Below, piece after piece: positions 51,057-61,224 of a stretch of 64,000 nucleotides of DNA (position 1 is its first letter; each line of letters begins with the position of its first letter). A program made the position numbers and the translations under genes. The DNA comes from Marsupella aquatica (taxonomy: Eukaryota; Marchantiophyta), in assembly GCA_973895155.1 (NCBI GenBank), contig OZ316899.1, positions 15,686,001 through 15,750,000 on the forward strand. The letters run 5' to 3'. The notes under the pieces are model-generated. The model was not told the origin of the DNA. It did not search any database and was given only the letters and a program-made list of their open reading frames with translations.

Positions 51057-54000
51057 ATGACTACCGTAGAGAAACTCTTATTTGAGGCACTGTCAATCGA
51101 TGGGGCCAATTACTTATCGTGGTCCCTGGATATTGAAGCACATCTCAGCTCCAAATCTCTCCAAGACACGATCACCACAGACGCTGGATGCACTCTTCAA
51201 GAGAAGGCGAAGGCCCTCATCCTCATCCGTCACCACTTAGCAGCCCCATTGAAGCGACAGTACTTGAATCAATACAACCCACGCTTACTCTGGGAGGACC
51301 TACAATCTCGATTCGATCACATGAAAACTATATCACTCCCTGCAGCACGCCATGATTGGATCAACTTACGAGTTCAAGACCATGCTACAATTGCCAATTA
51401 TAACAGCGAGTTATTTCGTATCACTTCACAGCTAGCAGTGTGCGATCACCCTGTATCCGACGAAGAACAAATCGAGAAGACGTTATCGACATTTCATGCT
51501 ACAAACCTGGTACTCTCAGCACAATACCGTAATATGAACTTTACCAAATATTCTGAACTAATCGCTTACATGCTATTAGCAGAAAAGCACCAGATTTTGC
51601 TCCTTGAAAACGCCAAAACTCGACCACCCGGCAGTGCTGCACCACCAACCAAGACCGAGACCCACTTCAACAGAGGAGAAGGCAGCACCAGAGGCAGAGG
51701 CAGAAGTTTCAGTCGCAGCAGAGGACGTTCGACAGGAAGAGGACGAGGCCGTTTCGACCGGGGCATGGGCAGGAGCAACGATTGGCAAACACCACCGGGA
51801 CGAACCTGGAACCGGAGAGGCAACAGAGGAGGAGGCCGCAGCTTCGTCCGCGGCAGAGGACGAGACTACCTCACCTATAACAGAGATAAGTCTGACACTC
51901 CCACCTGTTTTAGATGTGGAACTAAAGGTCACACACAAAACGTTTGTCGAGCCCCTGCCCACTTAGTTAAGCTATATCAAGATAATTTGCATCAACCAGG
52001 CCCCGGACGTCACGGCAATTTCCTAGAGGCACCCAATGACCTTGACCATTATGTAGTCTCTTCACCTTTACCTGAGGTTCATACAGTTAGTTTACAAAGC
52101 GACCTCCCTGCCGATCCTGCTCCCACACATTGTATTGTGGACAGCGGAACATCTCATTCGATACTACGCCACAAGAAATACTTCACCAAGATCCTTCAAT
52201 CTAACCGTCCTGTCACAACCATCACTGGACAGAATCACATTGAAGAGGGCAATGGCCCAGCAATCGTCCGATTTCCTGGCGGAACAACCATCCGTATTCA
52301 ATCAGCCATATACGCCCCTACAGCCACCCGAAACTTGATAAGTTTTCGTGATATACGGGACAACAACCTACACATTCATACCAGCAAACAAGATCGGCAG
52401 GAAGTACTGCACATTTTGGCCGAAACCAATACAGGACTTATAATCAAAGAGACCCTGTTAAACCATCCCCCTGGCCTCTATATCACTCACATATATTCAT
52501 ATCACACAGAAAAGGCAACCAGAACACTTACGGACCGATGGCATCTTCGCCTTGGTCATCCAGGTACTACCATGTACCACAGAATCATTCAGGACACAGT
52601 AGGCATCCCACTTGGCGTCCACCCGTCCCAAAGTAAACAGATCTGCACAGCATGTTCCCAGGGTAAACTTATCATACGCCCCTCCATTGACAAAACCATA
52701 CACGCTATACCCCGATTCCTTGAACGCCTACATGCGGATGTGTGTGGCCCTATAGACCCCCCATCAGGCCCCTTCAGATACTTCCTAGTACTCATCGATG
52801 CTTCCTCCAAATGGTCCCAAGTCTCCTTGCTATCAACCAGAAATCTTGTATTTTCTCGGATACTGTCCAACATACTGAAACTCAGATCACAATTTCCAGA
52901 TCATCCAATCTGCACCCTTCGAGTCGATAATGCCGGTGAGTTCACATCCCGGACATTCGACACATACTGCGAAACTGCAGGGATTGATGTTCAGTATCCT
53001 GTACCCCATGTACACTTCCAGAATGGAATAGCTGAATCCTTAATCAAGCGACTACAGATGATAGCCAGACCTTTACTGCTACAGACCAATTTACCTATAT
53101 CAGCATGGGGTCATGCCATTATTCACGCCTCCTCCCTCATCCGATACAGACCATCTGCCTATAATCAGTATACCCCACACCATTTATTGTTCGGAATCCC
53201 ACCTAATGTCTCTCACCTTCGCATCTTCGGGTGCAAAGTCCTGGTCCCCATTTTGGGACCCAAACGCACCAAGATGGGTCCACAGAGACAACAGGGGATT
53301 TATGTAGGATTCGACTCACCATCAATTATTCGGTATTTAGAACCATCTACAGCAGATCTATTCAAGGCTCGGTTCCTTGATTGTGATTTTATTGAAGATG
53401 ATTTCCCCAAATTAATGGAGAACCAGACTCCAGTCTATACACCGGACTTACAATGGCAGTTAAAACCCTCCTTCCAGCATGATCCACGGACAGTCCAAAC
53501 CGAAGCAGAAGTACAGAAAATCCTCCACCTTCAACAAATGTTAGAGAAACTCCCAGACGCCTTTAATGATGCTGCAAATGTCACTCAATCCTTAACACCC
53601 GCTGCCAATGCACCAGCACGGATCCAACCCACTCGACTAGCTACCGAAGCCCTCCCCAGGGCAAAAAGGGGCAGACCACTCGGCTCGAAAGATAGCCAAC
53701 CCAGACAACGCCGGACCACACCTGTTGTACCTACGATACCAAGTCCCACACCTGCACCCCCTGGACCTCAACCAACTTTAGTTAATGACAATGACGAAAT
53801 AGCCATCCAATATATGCATTCAGGCCAAATCTGGAAACGAGAAACCACTACCATAGATGATGCATTTGCATATATGATATCAAAAGAGATAACTAATGAT
53901 ACTCCAGACCCATTAACAGTAACAGAATGTCAATCTCGCCCAGACTGGCCCCAATGGGAAGCGGCTATTAACTCTGAACTTGATTCGCTGATCAAACGCC

Positions 54001-55694
54001 AAGTTTTCGGACCGATCACTCCAGCTCCTACTCACAGCCATCTAACAGGCTACAGATTCATCTTCGTCCGCAAGAGAAATGCCAAGGGCGAAGTAGTTAG
54101 ATATAAGGCCAGACTAGTGGCGAAGGGCTACACCCAAATCCCAGGTCAAGACTATGACCTGACACATTCTCCAGTGATGGACTCAATTACATACCGCTAC
54201 ATGATAGCGTTTGCTTTACTACATAAGCTAGTCATGCACATCCTGGATGTAATAACAGCTTACCTGTATGGCATGCTAGATACCAAAATTTACATGAAAG
54301 CTCCTCCAGAGCTTCTCAATAGATTGTCCTTCCACATTCAGGGGGAGAAATCCGGCATATCAGTCCAATCACTACGATCTGGCATGATCCAGATGGTTCC
54401 TACTGAACCCTTAATTGCGCAAATTACAAATGCTGGACCTACTGTCCACTCTGGTGGGCTATACTCACCACATAATACACATCAAGTGCCTCCAGCACGC
54501 AGCAAGAGACCTCAAATGGAATATGCCGTACAAATCTTGCGTTCAATGTATGGCCTAAAGCAAAGTGGCCGGATGTGGTATAAACGATTCCAAGCTGAAA
54601 TGTTAGCTTTGGGATTTATAAATGATGAGCTAGCGCCCTGTCTATTCCTGAAATCTGAGGCAGAAGAATTCGTCATAATAGCCATCTATGTTGATGACCT
54701 GAATATATTCGGGACACCACAACTCACAGCCCATACACTCCGTATTCTGAAGGGCACATTCGAAATGAGGGACCTTGGTCCACCTAACTTCTGCCTCGGC
54801 ATTCAGTTCGACTACCTGCACAATGGTATTCTGATTAGTCAATCTACCTACACCGAGAAGATTTTACGACAGTTCAATATGCAAACAGCCCACCCTGTCA
54901 GCACACCAATGGAGCTTCGCTCCTTAGACACTAACAAAGATATGTTCAGAAGGCGCGGCGAAACAGAACCTCTTCTTGGATCTGACAAACCCTACCTCTC
55001 TGCCATTGGCGCCCTTATGTATTTGGCTAATCAGACTCGTCCCGACATCTCTTTTGCTGTAAATCTCTTGGCCAGACATAGTTCTCAGCCAACAATCCGC
55101 CATTGGAATGGGCTGAAGAGGATTTTTCGATACCTGAAGGGCACAGTCGACGTTGGTCTATTTTTTCCGAAAGATGCTGAAGACAAATTGATTGGATTTG
55201 CAGATGCGGGCTACCTCTCTGACCCTGGAGATGCCAAATCACAAACAGGGTACGTTTTTCTTCAAGGTGGCACCGCCATTTCGTGGCGCAGCTCCAAGCA
55301 AACACTCACCACAACCTCTTCTAATCATGCGGAAATCATAGCTTTGTATGAAGCCTGCCGAGAATGTGTATGGTTACGAAGCATGCTCCATCACATCCAC
55401 AAGCACACTGGTCGCCAACAATCTAAAGCGCCTACTACTATTTACGAGGACAACCGCCCCTGTGTTGACCAAATCGCTCATGGCTTCATAAAAGGTGACA
55501 GAATTAAACACATCTCTCCGAAATTCTTCTATACACATGAACAGCACGGTGATCAAATTCAGGTCGAATGGATACCCAGCCGAGACAACCGAGCAGACTT
55601 ATTCACAAAACCATTACCACCGCTTTTGCATAAGGAACATTCATACGGCATCGGCATGAGAAGCCTATCCACACTGCACACAGAACAGATATGA
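51057..55694 (+). CDS. Ty1/copia gag-pol polyprotein, 1545 residues, apparently intact
   Basis: A single open frame encodes all activities for retrotransposition. The gag region contains an Arg/Gly-rich tract (about residues 205-280) and a CCHC knuckle CFRCGTKGHTQNVC near 284. The aspartic protease has IVDSGTSH near 360. Integrase has the HHCC zinc site (LGHPG near 500, CTACSQGK near 530) and DDE residues in LHADVCGP (558), RVDNAGEF (622) and NGIAESL (656). Reverse transcriptase includes ARLVAKGYTQ (1018) and YVDD (1211). RNase H has DAGYLSD (1383) and EDNRP (1465). No stop or frameshift is seen, implying a young or recently active copy, although the 5' LTR is truncated. It is related to the element at 61225. 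Confidence 0.97.
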   Translation: MTTVEKLLFEALSIDGANYLSWSLDIEAHLSSKSLQDTITTDAGCTLQEKAKALILIRHHLAAPLKRQYLNQYNPRLLWEDLQSRFDHMKTISLPAARHDWINLRVQDHATIANYNSELFRITSQLAVCDHPVSDEEQIEKTLSTFHATNLVLSAQYRNMNFTKYSELIAYMLLAEKHQILLLENAKTRPPGSAAPPTKTETHFNRGEGSTRGRGRSFSRSRGRSTGRGRGRFDRGMGRSNDWQTPPGRTWNRRGNRGGGRSFVRGRGRDYLTYNRDKSDTPTCFRCGTKGHTQNVCRAPAHLVKLYQDNLHQPGPGRHGNFLEAPNDLDHYVVSSPLPEVHTVSLQSDLPADPAPTHCIVDSGTSHSILRHKKYFTKILQSNRPVTTITGQNHIEEGNGPAIVRFPGGTTIRIQSAIYAPTATRNLISFRDIRDNNLHIHTSKQDRQEVLHILAETNTGLIIKETLLNHPPGLYITHIYSYHTEKATRTLTDRWHLRLGHPGTTMYHRIIQDTVGIPLGVHPSQSKQICTACSQGKLIIRPSIDKTIHAIPRFLERLHADVCGPIDPPSGPFRYFLVLIDASSKWSQVSLLSTRNLVFSRILSNILKLRSQFPDHPICTLRVDNAGEFTSRTFDTYCETAGIDVQYPVPHVHFQNGIAESLIKRLQMIARPLLLQTNLPISAWGHAIIHASSLIRYRPSAYNQYTPHHLLFGIPPNVSHLRIFGCKVLVPILGPKRTKMGPQRQQGIYVGFDSPSIIRYLEPSTADLFKARFLDCDFIEDDFPKLMENQTPVYTPDLQWQLKPSFQHDPRTVQTEAEVQKILHLQQMLEKLPDAFNDAANVTQSLTPAANAPARIQPTRLATEALPRAKRGRPLGSKDSQPRQRRTTPVVPTIPSPTPAPPGPQPTLVNDNDEIAIQYMHSGQIWKRETTTIDDAFAYMISKEITNDTPDPLTVTECQSRPDWPQWEAAINSELDSLIKRQVFGPITPAPTHSHLTGYRFIFVRKRNAKGEVVRYKARLVAKGYTQIPGQDYDLTHSPVMDSITYRYMIAFALLHKLVMHILDVITAYLYGMLDTKIYMKAPPELLNRLSFHIQGEKSGISVQSLRSGMIQMVPTEPLIAQITNAGPTVHSGGLYSPHNTHQVPPARSKRPQMEYAVQILRSMYGLKQSGRMWYKRFQAEMLALGFINDELAPCLFLKSEAEEFVIIAIYVDDLNIFGTPQLTAHTLRILKGTFEMRDLGPPNFCLGIQFDYLHNGILISQSTYTEKILRQFNMQTAHPVSTPMELRSLDTNKDMFRRRGETEPLLGSDKPYLSAIGALMYLANQTRPDISFAVNLLARHSSQPTIRHWNGLKRIFRYLKGTVDVGLFFPKDAEDKLIGFADAGYLSDPGDAKSQTGYVFLQGGTAISWRSSKQTLTTTSSNHAEIIALYEACRECVWLRSMLHHIHKHTGRQQSKAPTTIYEDNRPCVDQIAHGFIKGDRIKHISPKFFYTHEQHGDQIQVEWIPSRDNRADLFTKPLPPLLHKEHSYGIGMRSLSTLHTEQI

Positions 55695-56002
55695 CCATTA
55701 CGATCCGATTAAACCCTAAACTCCATTTTCTACACGATTATAGACGACACCGCAACCATTACCACTTACGATGCATTAACATGTTCACCTTCGCCTATCA
55801 AGAATGCATACATCGAATCACATTTCTACTATACGTCTACATTTCAATATGGACCCATGCCATGTACAGAGTGGTGGTACTCTTTCCCCCAGAAGAAAGA
55901 AGGGGGGTTTTGATGAGACCACACTCTCCTTATGGGTACCAAAATAATCCACCTAGGGTTAGTATTACTCTCAATATGGTTACTTTATTATGCTATTCAA
56001 GT

Positions 56003-56015
56003 AACCAAGGGGGAG
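56003..56015 (+). other. Polypurine tract of the copia element
   Basis: AACCAAGGGGGAG directly precedes the TGTTGTAAT start of the 3' LTR, the expected place for plus-strand priming. Confidence 0.8.
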
Positions 56016-56212
56016 TGTTGTAATATGAAGTTAACACTAACCCGAGTCATGTTAGTAGAGTTAGTTAGTCCTAACTAACCGAAGCTTAGGTTGTTAGTAA
56101 CAACCTAACCGCATGTAATAGATCGAGTCCTTAGGGACTATAAGGTAATGGAAGTTGGAGGGAACCTCCAGTTGTTGGTGTATGTTCTTATTCATCTTCT
56201 TGTCTCTGAATA
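56016..56212 (+). repeat. 3' LTR of the first copia element, 197 bp
   Basis: It begins with TGTTGTAATATG after the polypurine tract. Its last 28 bp match the 5' remnant. The length is close to the 201-bp LTR at 60868. Confidence 0.8.
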
Positions 56213-56435
56213 ATTGTGTCAAATTCCAACCATTAGTAAGATTGCAAATTCCTGAGAAGTAAGGAGTAGACAAATCCTTCTTCTTCAAATACAATCCTTC
56301 TTCTTTGAATACAATCCTCCTCCTTTTGAGGGGCAGCGGAAGGCATAGGCAATTTGCTCCACAGTCCATAAACTCGGTCGAGCTCTAAATGGTTTGTCAA
56401 AATTCAGGAGCAATCAGCGATCCTTTCACAAAATC

Positions 56436-56640
56436 CTATAAACACAAGTCAAGCTCTACATTCCAAGGAATTGCGAGTAGATGTTCCAATCCCAGCTGCT
56501 GTAACAATGTTCTTAAATTTGCACAATTGTTGGGTGCCTGAGGAATTCGAGCTACTACACTCTTAGGAATTGCTAGAGCATCGACACGGTACTGCTCATC
56601 AGTGCCCAGGCCAGCCATAGCTCTAATCTATTCTGCCAAG
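56436..56640 (-). pseudogene. Plant-mobile-domain-like N-terminal fragment
   Basis: A 60-residue frame contains LRTLLQQLGLEHLLAIPWN, matching GFEHLASLPWN of the ORF at 9258-11165. It ends soon after, with no continuation found. Confidence 0.35.
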
Positions 56641-56699
56641 TGCGCAAAGAAGTGGGTAGCTCGAGAGAGATGATGGAGAAGACAGGGAAGAAATCAGGA

Positions 56700-58530
56700 G
56701 TGAGCACCTGAGTCCTACATTGCCTTCCCTTCAAGGCGCACTCTTCTTCCATTGTGGAGTCCCGTTGAACTAGCCGTAAAAAGTTGCAATCACAGGGTCG
56801 CCAACTCGTAAGGCGTAACTCTTAAGTCCTAACTTGTAAACTCATAAACCAGTGAACTAGTAAACTAGTAGTGATGGACCTAACCACCCAGCGCCCTCAC
56901 CAATCCCAACACTTGCGCCTAAGTGCCCTTGGTGCTCGAACGCCTCCACGGAATACCTCGAGCAAGCATCCAAGTGCCTCTAGCACCACCTGCGGCCCCT
57001 CCCATTGGAAGCCGCACTTGCTCACCTACACGACCACTACTCAACGGTCCTCACTATGTGCACAAGCAACCAAGCATCTCGGTAAGTAACCCCTCCGGAT
57101 CTAGAACGCGCCAAGTCTAGCATCCTAACTCAAGCTCAACAGACGTTGGTAATTAGGTCAGCGATAGGTCCTCCCGATGCCATAAGCCGGAACCAGAGCC
57201 CACGCCCACTGTCCGTCCAGGACAACTCCTTCCTTGGGCGCGGCCCGGGTTCCCCCTTGTACCTATCCATCACCAACTGACCGCCCTAACCTCAGGACAT
57301 GCTCATGGCCCAATTAGCGTAGCTTGTCCCAACACGTCGGGACCAGAACGGCCCCAACTCTAGCAATCGCTCCCGGTTTTCCCCATTGATGGTCTAGGGA
57401 CCGAGCATCCTTGGGACTCAGCCTCCATACCTACTTGGCCTTGCCTCCCCAACGCAATCTCCCTTGGCAGGCTGAACACGGCTTGGCTGCTGTTCGACAG
57501 GATTTGGCAAGCGGGCGAGCTAACACCCGTAAACCACAAGAACCCATGGCACCCCCGGACCCATCTGAGCTCAGGAGGGCGTAGCCCTCCTCAAGAGCTT
57601 CCCAACGAACCCAAGAAGTCTTTGAACGGACTTCCCGTTGGGAAGATATCGCCATTTCCGTTTGGCAGTTTCCCTTAGTGTCGCGACCGCCGCGGCTCAT
57701 GACTTCGGCTCGCCCTTAGCCAGGGAGACACCACTCCCCTCATATATGTTTCTGGGGACCTGCCACCCCTGGACCAGCTTTGGTCCCTAATCATTTGGCC
57801 CCCAACCCGGATCCCATCGCGCATAATGGGCGCGCCACCAACTGGCAACGCCCATAACTTTCTTGATAGGCATCCGCAAGCGGAGTGCCTTAGTCCGTGT
57901 GACCGGGCCGACCCAGTGCTCATGCCTAGGCCCTCAGGTCTGATCGCCGCTTGGGGCCCTCGACCGGCCCAACCCAGATCGGGCCACAACTTGCGCCCCA
58001 AGCGTCCGTTGCCCATGGCTTCAACTCCATTGGCCTTGGGCCCAAGAGGAACTCACACTCAAGCCCTCAGAGCTCAAAGTCCATCCGGAGGTCCCAACGG
58101 CCATCCTTGAGCCCAACCCATTTCCCCTTGACCCGACCAGCCATTGGTTAGTCCAAGTCCTTAATGTGTGCCCCCAGCTTGGCTCCTTGCCTTGCTAGTG
58201 CCGTGTCTCGTTGCCCACAAGTCTCCCTATGCTAAGTCCTCCCCGGATGGCCTATCCGGGCCTGGACCATTGTGATGCCTAGCCAGGAATCACTAGGCCA
58301 GTTTAAATGATAAAATAAGGAGTAAACCCTGGAAACACATTAGAGTAGTAGCAAAAAGATGGAAAATATAAACAATTAAGGGTGGCCATGGAACCCGAGC
58401 CGAGGCCAAAAGTAAAAGCGTCGGGGGAGGGAACACGATTAGGGTTAGGGCGCGCTAAGTGCCGGCGGCTATAGGTAACTAGCGGGAAGGAAGACCAGTC
58501 AGGGAGGGGTAAGGATTGATCGCAAGGAAT
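56700..58530. other. No gene recognised; GC-rich from about 56900 to 58300
   Basis: Open frames here are short, Pro/Gly/Arg-rich and present on both strands, as expected from composition. No domain is seen. Confidence 0.45.
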
Positions 58531-58554
58531 GGCGGCCCATTTGCAAGCACGAAC

Positions 58555-59234
58555 TAAGCAAACGACTACGGGAGGCCAACTACTGTCCGCTGCTCAGGCA
58601 GGCACTCGGGGTGGAAGCAGATACCGCCAATCAACTCAAGAAGGGTATGATCAACGTCAATCAAGCTGCTCATTTTTGGGGATGCCTGTTAGAACGGGCA
58701 ATTGAGTACATTGGGACCTACAAGGACAAAGAATCGGAGAGAGCCGCTTGAGAACGGCAGGAGCTCGCTCAACTGTGGGAGCTGCATAAGTCTGCCTTCT
58801 TAGGAGGAGAACTCATTACGGCTGAATTCTTGTGGACGCCTAGTGCCGACGAACTCGACGATCACCAGGGCTTCATGGCCGGATCCGGCTTGGAAGCCTT
58901 CGTAAAGTTACCATGGCTGAAGCTGGAGGTACCGGATTCAAACTTATTAGAATTCGTGGGATCTTGGGAGCCCGAGACCAATTCCACAAGGGTGTATGGG
59001 AAAGAATTTTGTCTCACTCCCCAAGTAGGATTTGGCAGAGTGCAAGTCGGTTCTACAACGTTCCATGGCAAGAGGATCCCACCAGGTTATTCAGTAGTGT
59101 TAATCACATTACTAGTGAAACCTAAAGCTGTCCTTCCCATTCCAAACACAAATGATGATCCTCCTCAGAAAACACTTGGAGATGCTGCAGGTTCTTTGGT
59201 ATTATGGCCAAGCAAGTACATAGAGGATCCATAA
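58555..59234 (+). pseudogene. Plant transposon-associated ORF fragment (DUF8039-like C-terminus), one stop
   Basis: The frame reads RLREANYCPLLRQALGVEA and a helical region up to a TGA at 58749-58751 (KESERAA stop). It then continues in phase through FLGGELITAEFLW to 59234. The end, VLPIPNTNDDP followed by TLGDAAGSLVLWPSKYI, resembles the C-terminal domain found in ORFs near plant CACTA-type transposons. The assignment is tentative. The stop fits a CGA-to-TGA change. Confidence 0.35.
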
Positions 59235-59239
59235 CAATG

Positions 59240-60105
59240 TAGTGTGAGTCATGCTTTGTAGATTTTAGAATTCAATGCATTTACTTTCAATTATTTCAAA
59301 CAATTATCAGTTTACAAGATCCTGTTTTCTTTGAATTATCTTGATGACAATGTAAACAGTTCTATTGTAATTGAATTGATGCTCATGTTTCAGCAATATT
59401 GTCATTCTGTTCAATTCTTATGAATGAGTACATACTATGTTCGATCTACTTATATCATATGTTGTTATGGATTTGTTATGGATTAGTTATGGTTATAACT
59501 TCCCCAAATTCCATCTCAACCTTATTAGTTATAAGAATGACTATGTAGAGACCCAAATGGTTGTGTAGTGTGACCGGACCAGGGTCTCCCTTGGTCTATT
59601 TTGTGACACTAAAATGCCACAAGGTAGTTGCTATTAATGGCAAGTAAGTCACGGATGTGACTTACCCTGTGACTAATTAAAGTCACATTATAGTCACTTA
59701 TAAACAAGGCTAGACTCCATGATAGAGTCACAGAAGAGTCACAAATGGGTATCAAGCAAGTCGCAATTCCATGTATCAATAGTGACTACTATTTTTGGGT
59801 CTCAACTTTTGCAACTCCAAGGGTCACAGCCTGGGTCACGTCACGTTGAGTCACAATGAAGTCACATGAGCCAAAATGAGTCACATATTGCGGTCTCAGA
59901 TGAGCTCGGATTCTTCTAGTGTTAGCACTAGTAGAAACCGGGGCAATTTAGACCAAACCTTTTAGGACTAAGGCCACTAAGTCCTTTTTTGCAACTTCAA
60001 ATGACTCAGAACCATTGCACCGGTTCACATGAACACTACAAAAGACTGTGAGTGCTTTTTGGTTTAGGATAAGACTATCAAAAGTTCCACCCTACTTTGT
60101 GAAAG
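59240..60105. other. Non-coding DNA rich in AGTCAC motifs
   Basis: From about 59590 to 59890 the motif GTCAC recurs more than a dozen times at irregular spacing. There are no coding frames. Confidence 0.5.
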
Positions 60106-60109
60106 GGTG

Positions 60110-60510
60110 AACACTCTCGCACATGATGGGTTGTAGGGTTTAGTTGTGGGCTTTAATTTGATAATGGACATATGGGGGGTTTACGTCCCGCTATATTGAA
60201 CACGTACAAACTCAGTAAATGTCTAAATGCCCTAATGTCTCATATACTCCATAGTGGGTTTAGGGGGGGTTTATGTCTCAAGGGTGGGCCGATTATATGT
60301 GAAGGGTGTGGGGGGTCACTACTAAAGGGGGTTTAGGGGGGTTTATATGTCAAGGGTGGGCCGGTTAGGTCTCAAGGGGGTGGGGGTCAGTAAAAGGGAT
60401 TTATATCTCAAGGGTGTGCCGGTTATATGTCAAGGGTGTGGGGGGTCACTAAATGGGGTTTAGGGGGGTTTATATGTCAAGGGTGGGGTTACATCTTCAC
60501 GGGGTGAGGT
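60110..60510. repeat. G/T-rich tandem repeat with TTTAGGGGGG blocks
   Basis: Blocks GGGGTTTAGGGGGGTTTAT, TATGTCAAGGGTG and GGCCGGTTA repeat with variable spacing of roughly 55-130 bp. It resembles degenerate telomere-like sequence. Confidence 0.65.
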
Positions 60511-60710
60511 TTCCCCTTGGTCGAAAAGGACTTTTTATATCATGGGCGTCATTTTTTAAATAACATTGGTCCTTAACCTTCTTGTTAGCACCTACACAAA
60601 TGCCGACGGCTAAGATGACGCCCTGCATTGTGGGAGGACTATCACATGTGAATGGGAGTATGCTCATATTTTGTTACTTGTAACAAAGCTACAGGGAGGA
60701 CACAAAATTA

Positions 60711-60867
60711 GGGGGTATTTACAAACGACAGGAAACAGCAAACAGTAATAAGAAACAGAAACTGGTAACAGGAAAATGAGTGGTAATTTTTTTGGAAATT
60801 TTTTTGAAAAAAAGAGGTTTTTTTTTTGAATTTTTTTTTGTGCTAGTGCCCAAAGCTAGCCAAAAAA
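60711..60867 (+). mobile_element. Left-end fragment of a second element of the 11.3-kb transposon family
   Basis: It begins GGGGTATTTACAAACGACAG, one mismatch from the left end at 22351, and continues with AAACAG units and CTGGTAACAG at 60762. A decayed palindrome, AGTGCCCAAAGCT (about 60845-60857), sits in the context CTAGCCAAAA also seen at 22800. The second copia LTR starts immediately after it, and no right end was found. Confidence 0.75.
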
Positions 60868-61068
60868 TGTTATAATTGTTGTAATACAAATATTATCCCA
60901 AACACAGTGGATAGGGAGACCTGAAAGGGTACGAATTAGTAGAAGGGAGATGAATAGGATCATAACTACCCTAACTAACATTGTATATATATGACCATGA
61001 ATTGGTCATACTTTAATTGGAGTTGTTGATGGATTGATTGAGATCTTGATAGAATTAATGTCACAACA
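60868..61068 (+). repeat. 5' LTR of the second copia element, 201 bp
   Basis: It starts TGTTATAATTG and ends CACAACA, followed by CGTTATCAGCAC as in the first copia element. A TATATATA run near 60986 may be its promoter. Confidence 0.75.
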
Positions 61069-61224
61069 CGTTATCAGCACCTGATGCCTCAGATTTTTTT
61101 CTCGAGCTAAAAGAGACCAGACGCGTTGAACTCTGATAATTTCAATACACACCTATCCTCTGAAAGACAAACAATCGGGAAGACAGACAATTTCCTCTGA
61201 ATCCCCCGAGCCACTTTATTATAC

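Larger units (their letters stand above)
50696..56212 (+). mobile_element. Ty1/copia retrotransposon with intact polyprotein and truncated 5' LTR
   Basis: The order is a remnant 5' LTR end (50696-50723), primer-site region, leader of about 330 bp, polyprotein 51057-55694, polypurine tract and a 197-bp 3' LTR. Only the last 28 bp of the LTR is present at the 5' end, so the promoter-containing part is missing. The order PR-INT-RT-RNase H defines the copia superfamily. Confidence 0.9.

Noticed and set aside
57431-58151. Pro/Gly-rich open frames on both strands
   Set aside because: They are present in several frames at once because of GC-rich composition; no domain or homologue recognised.
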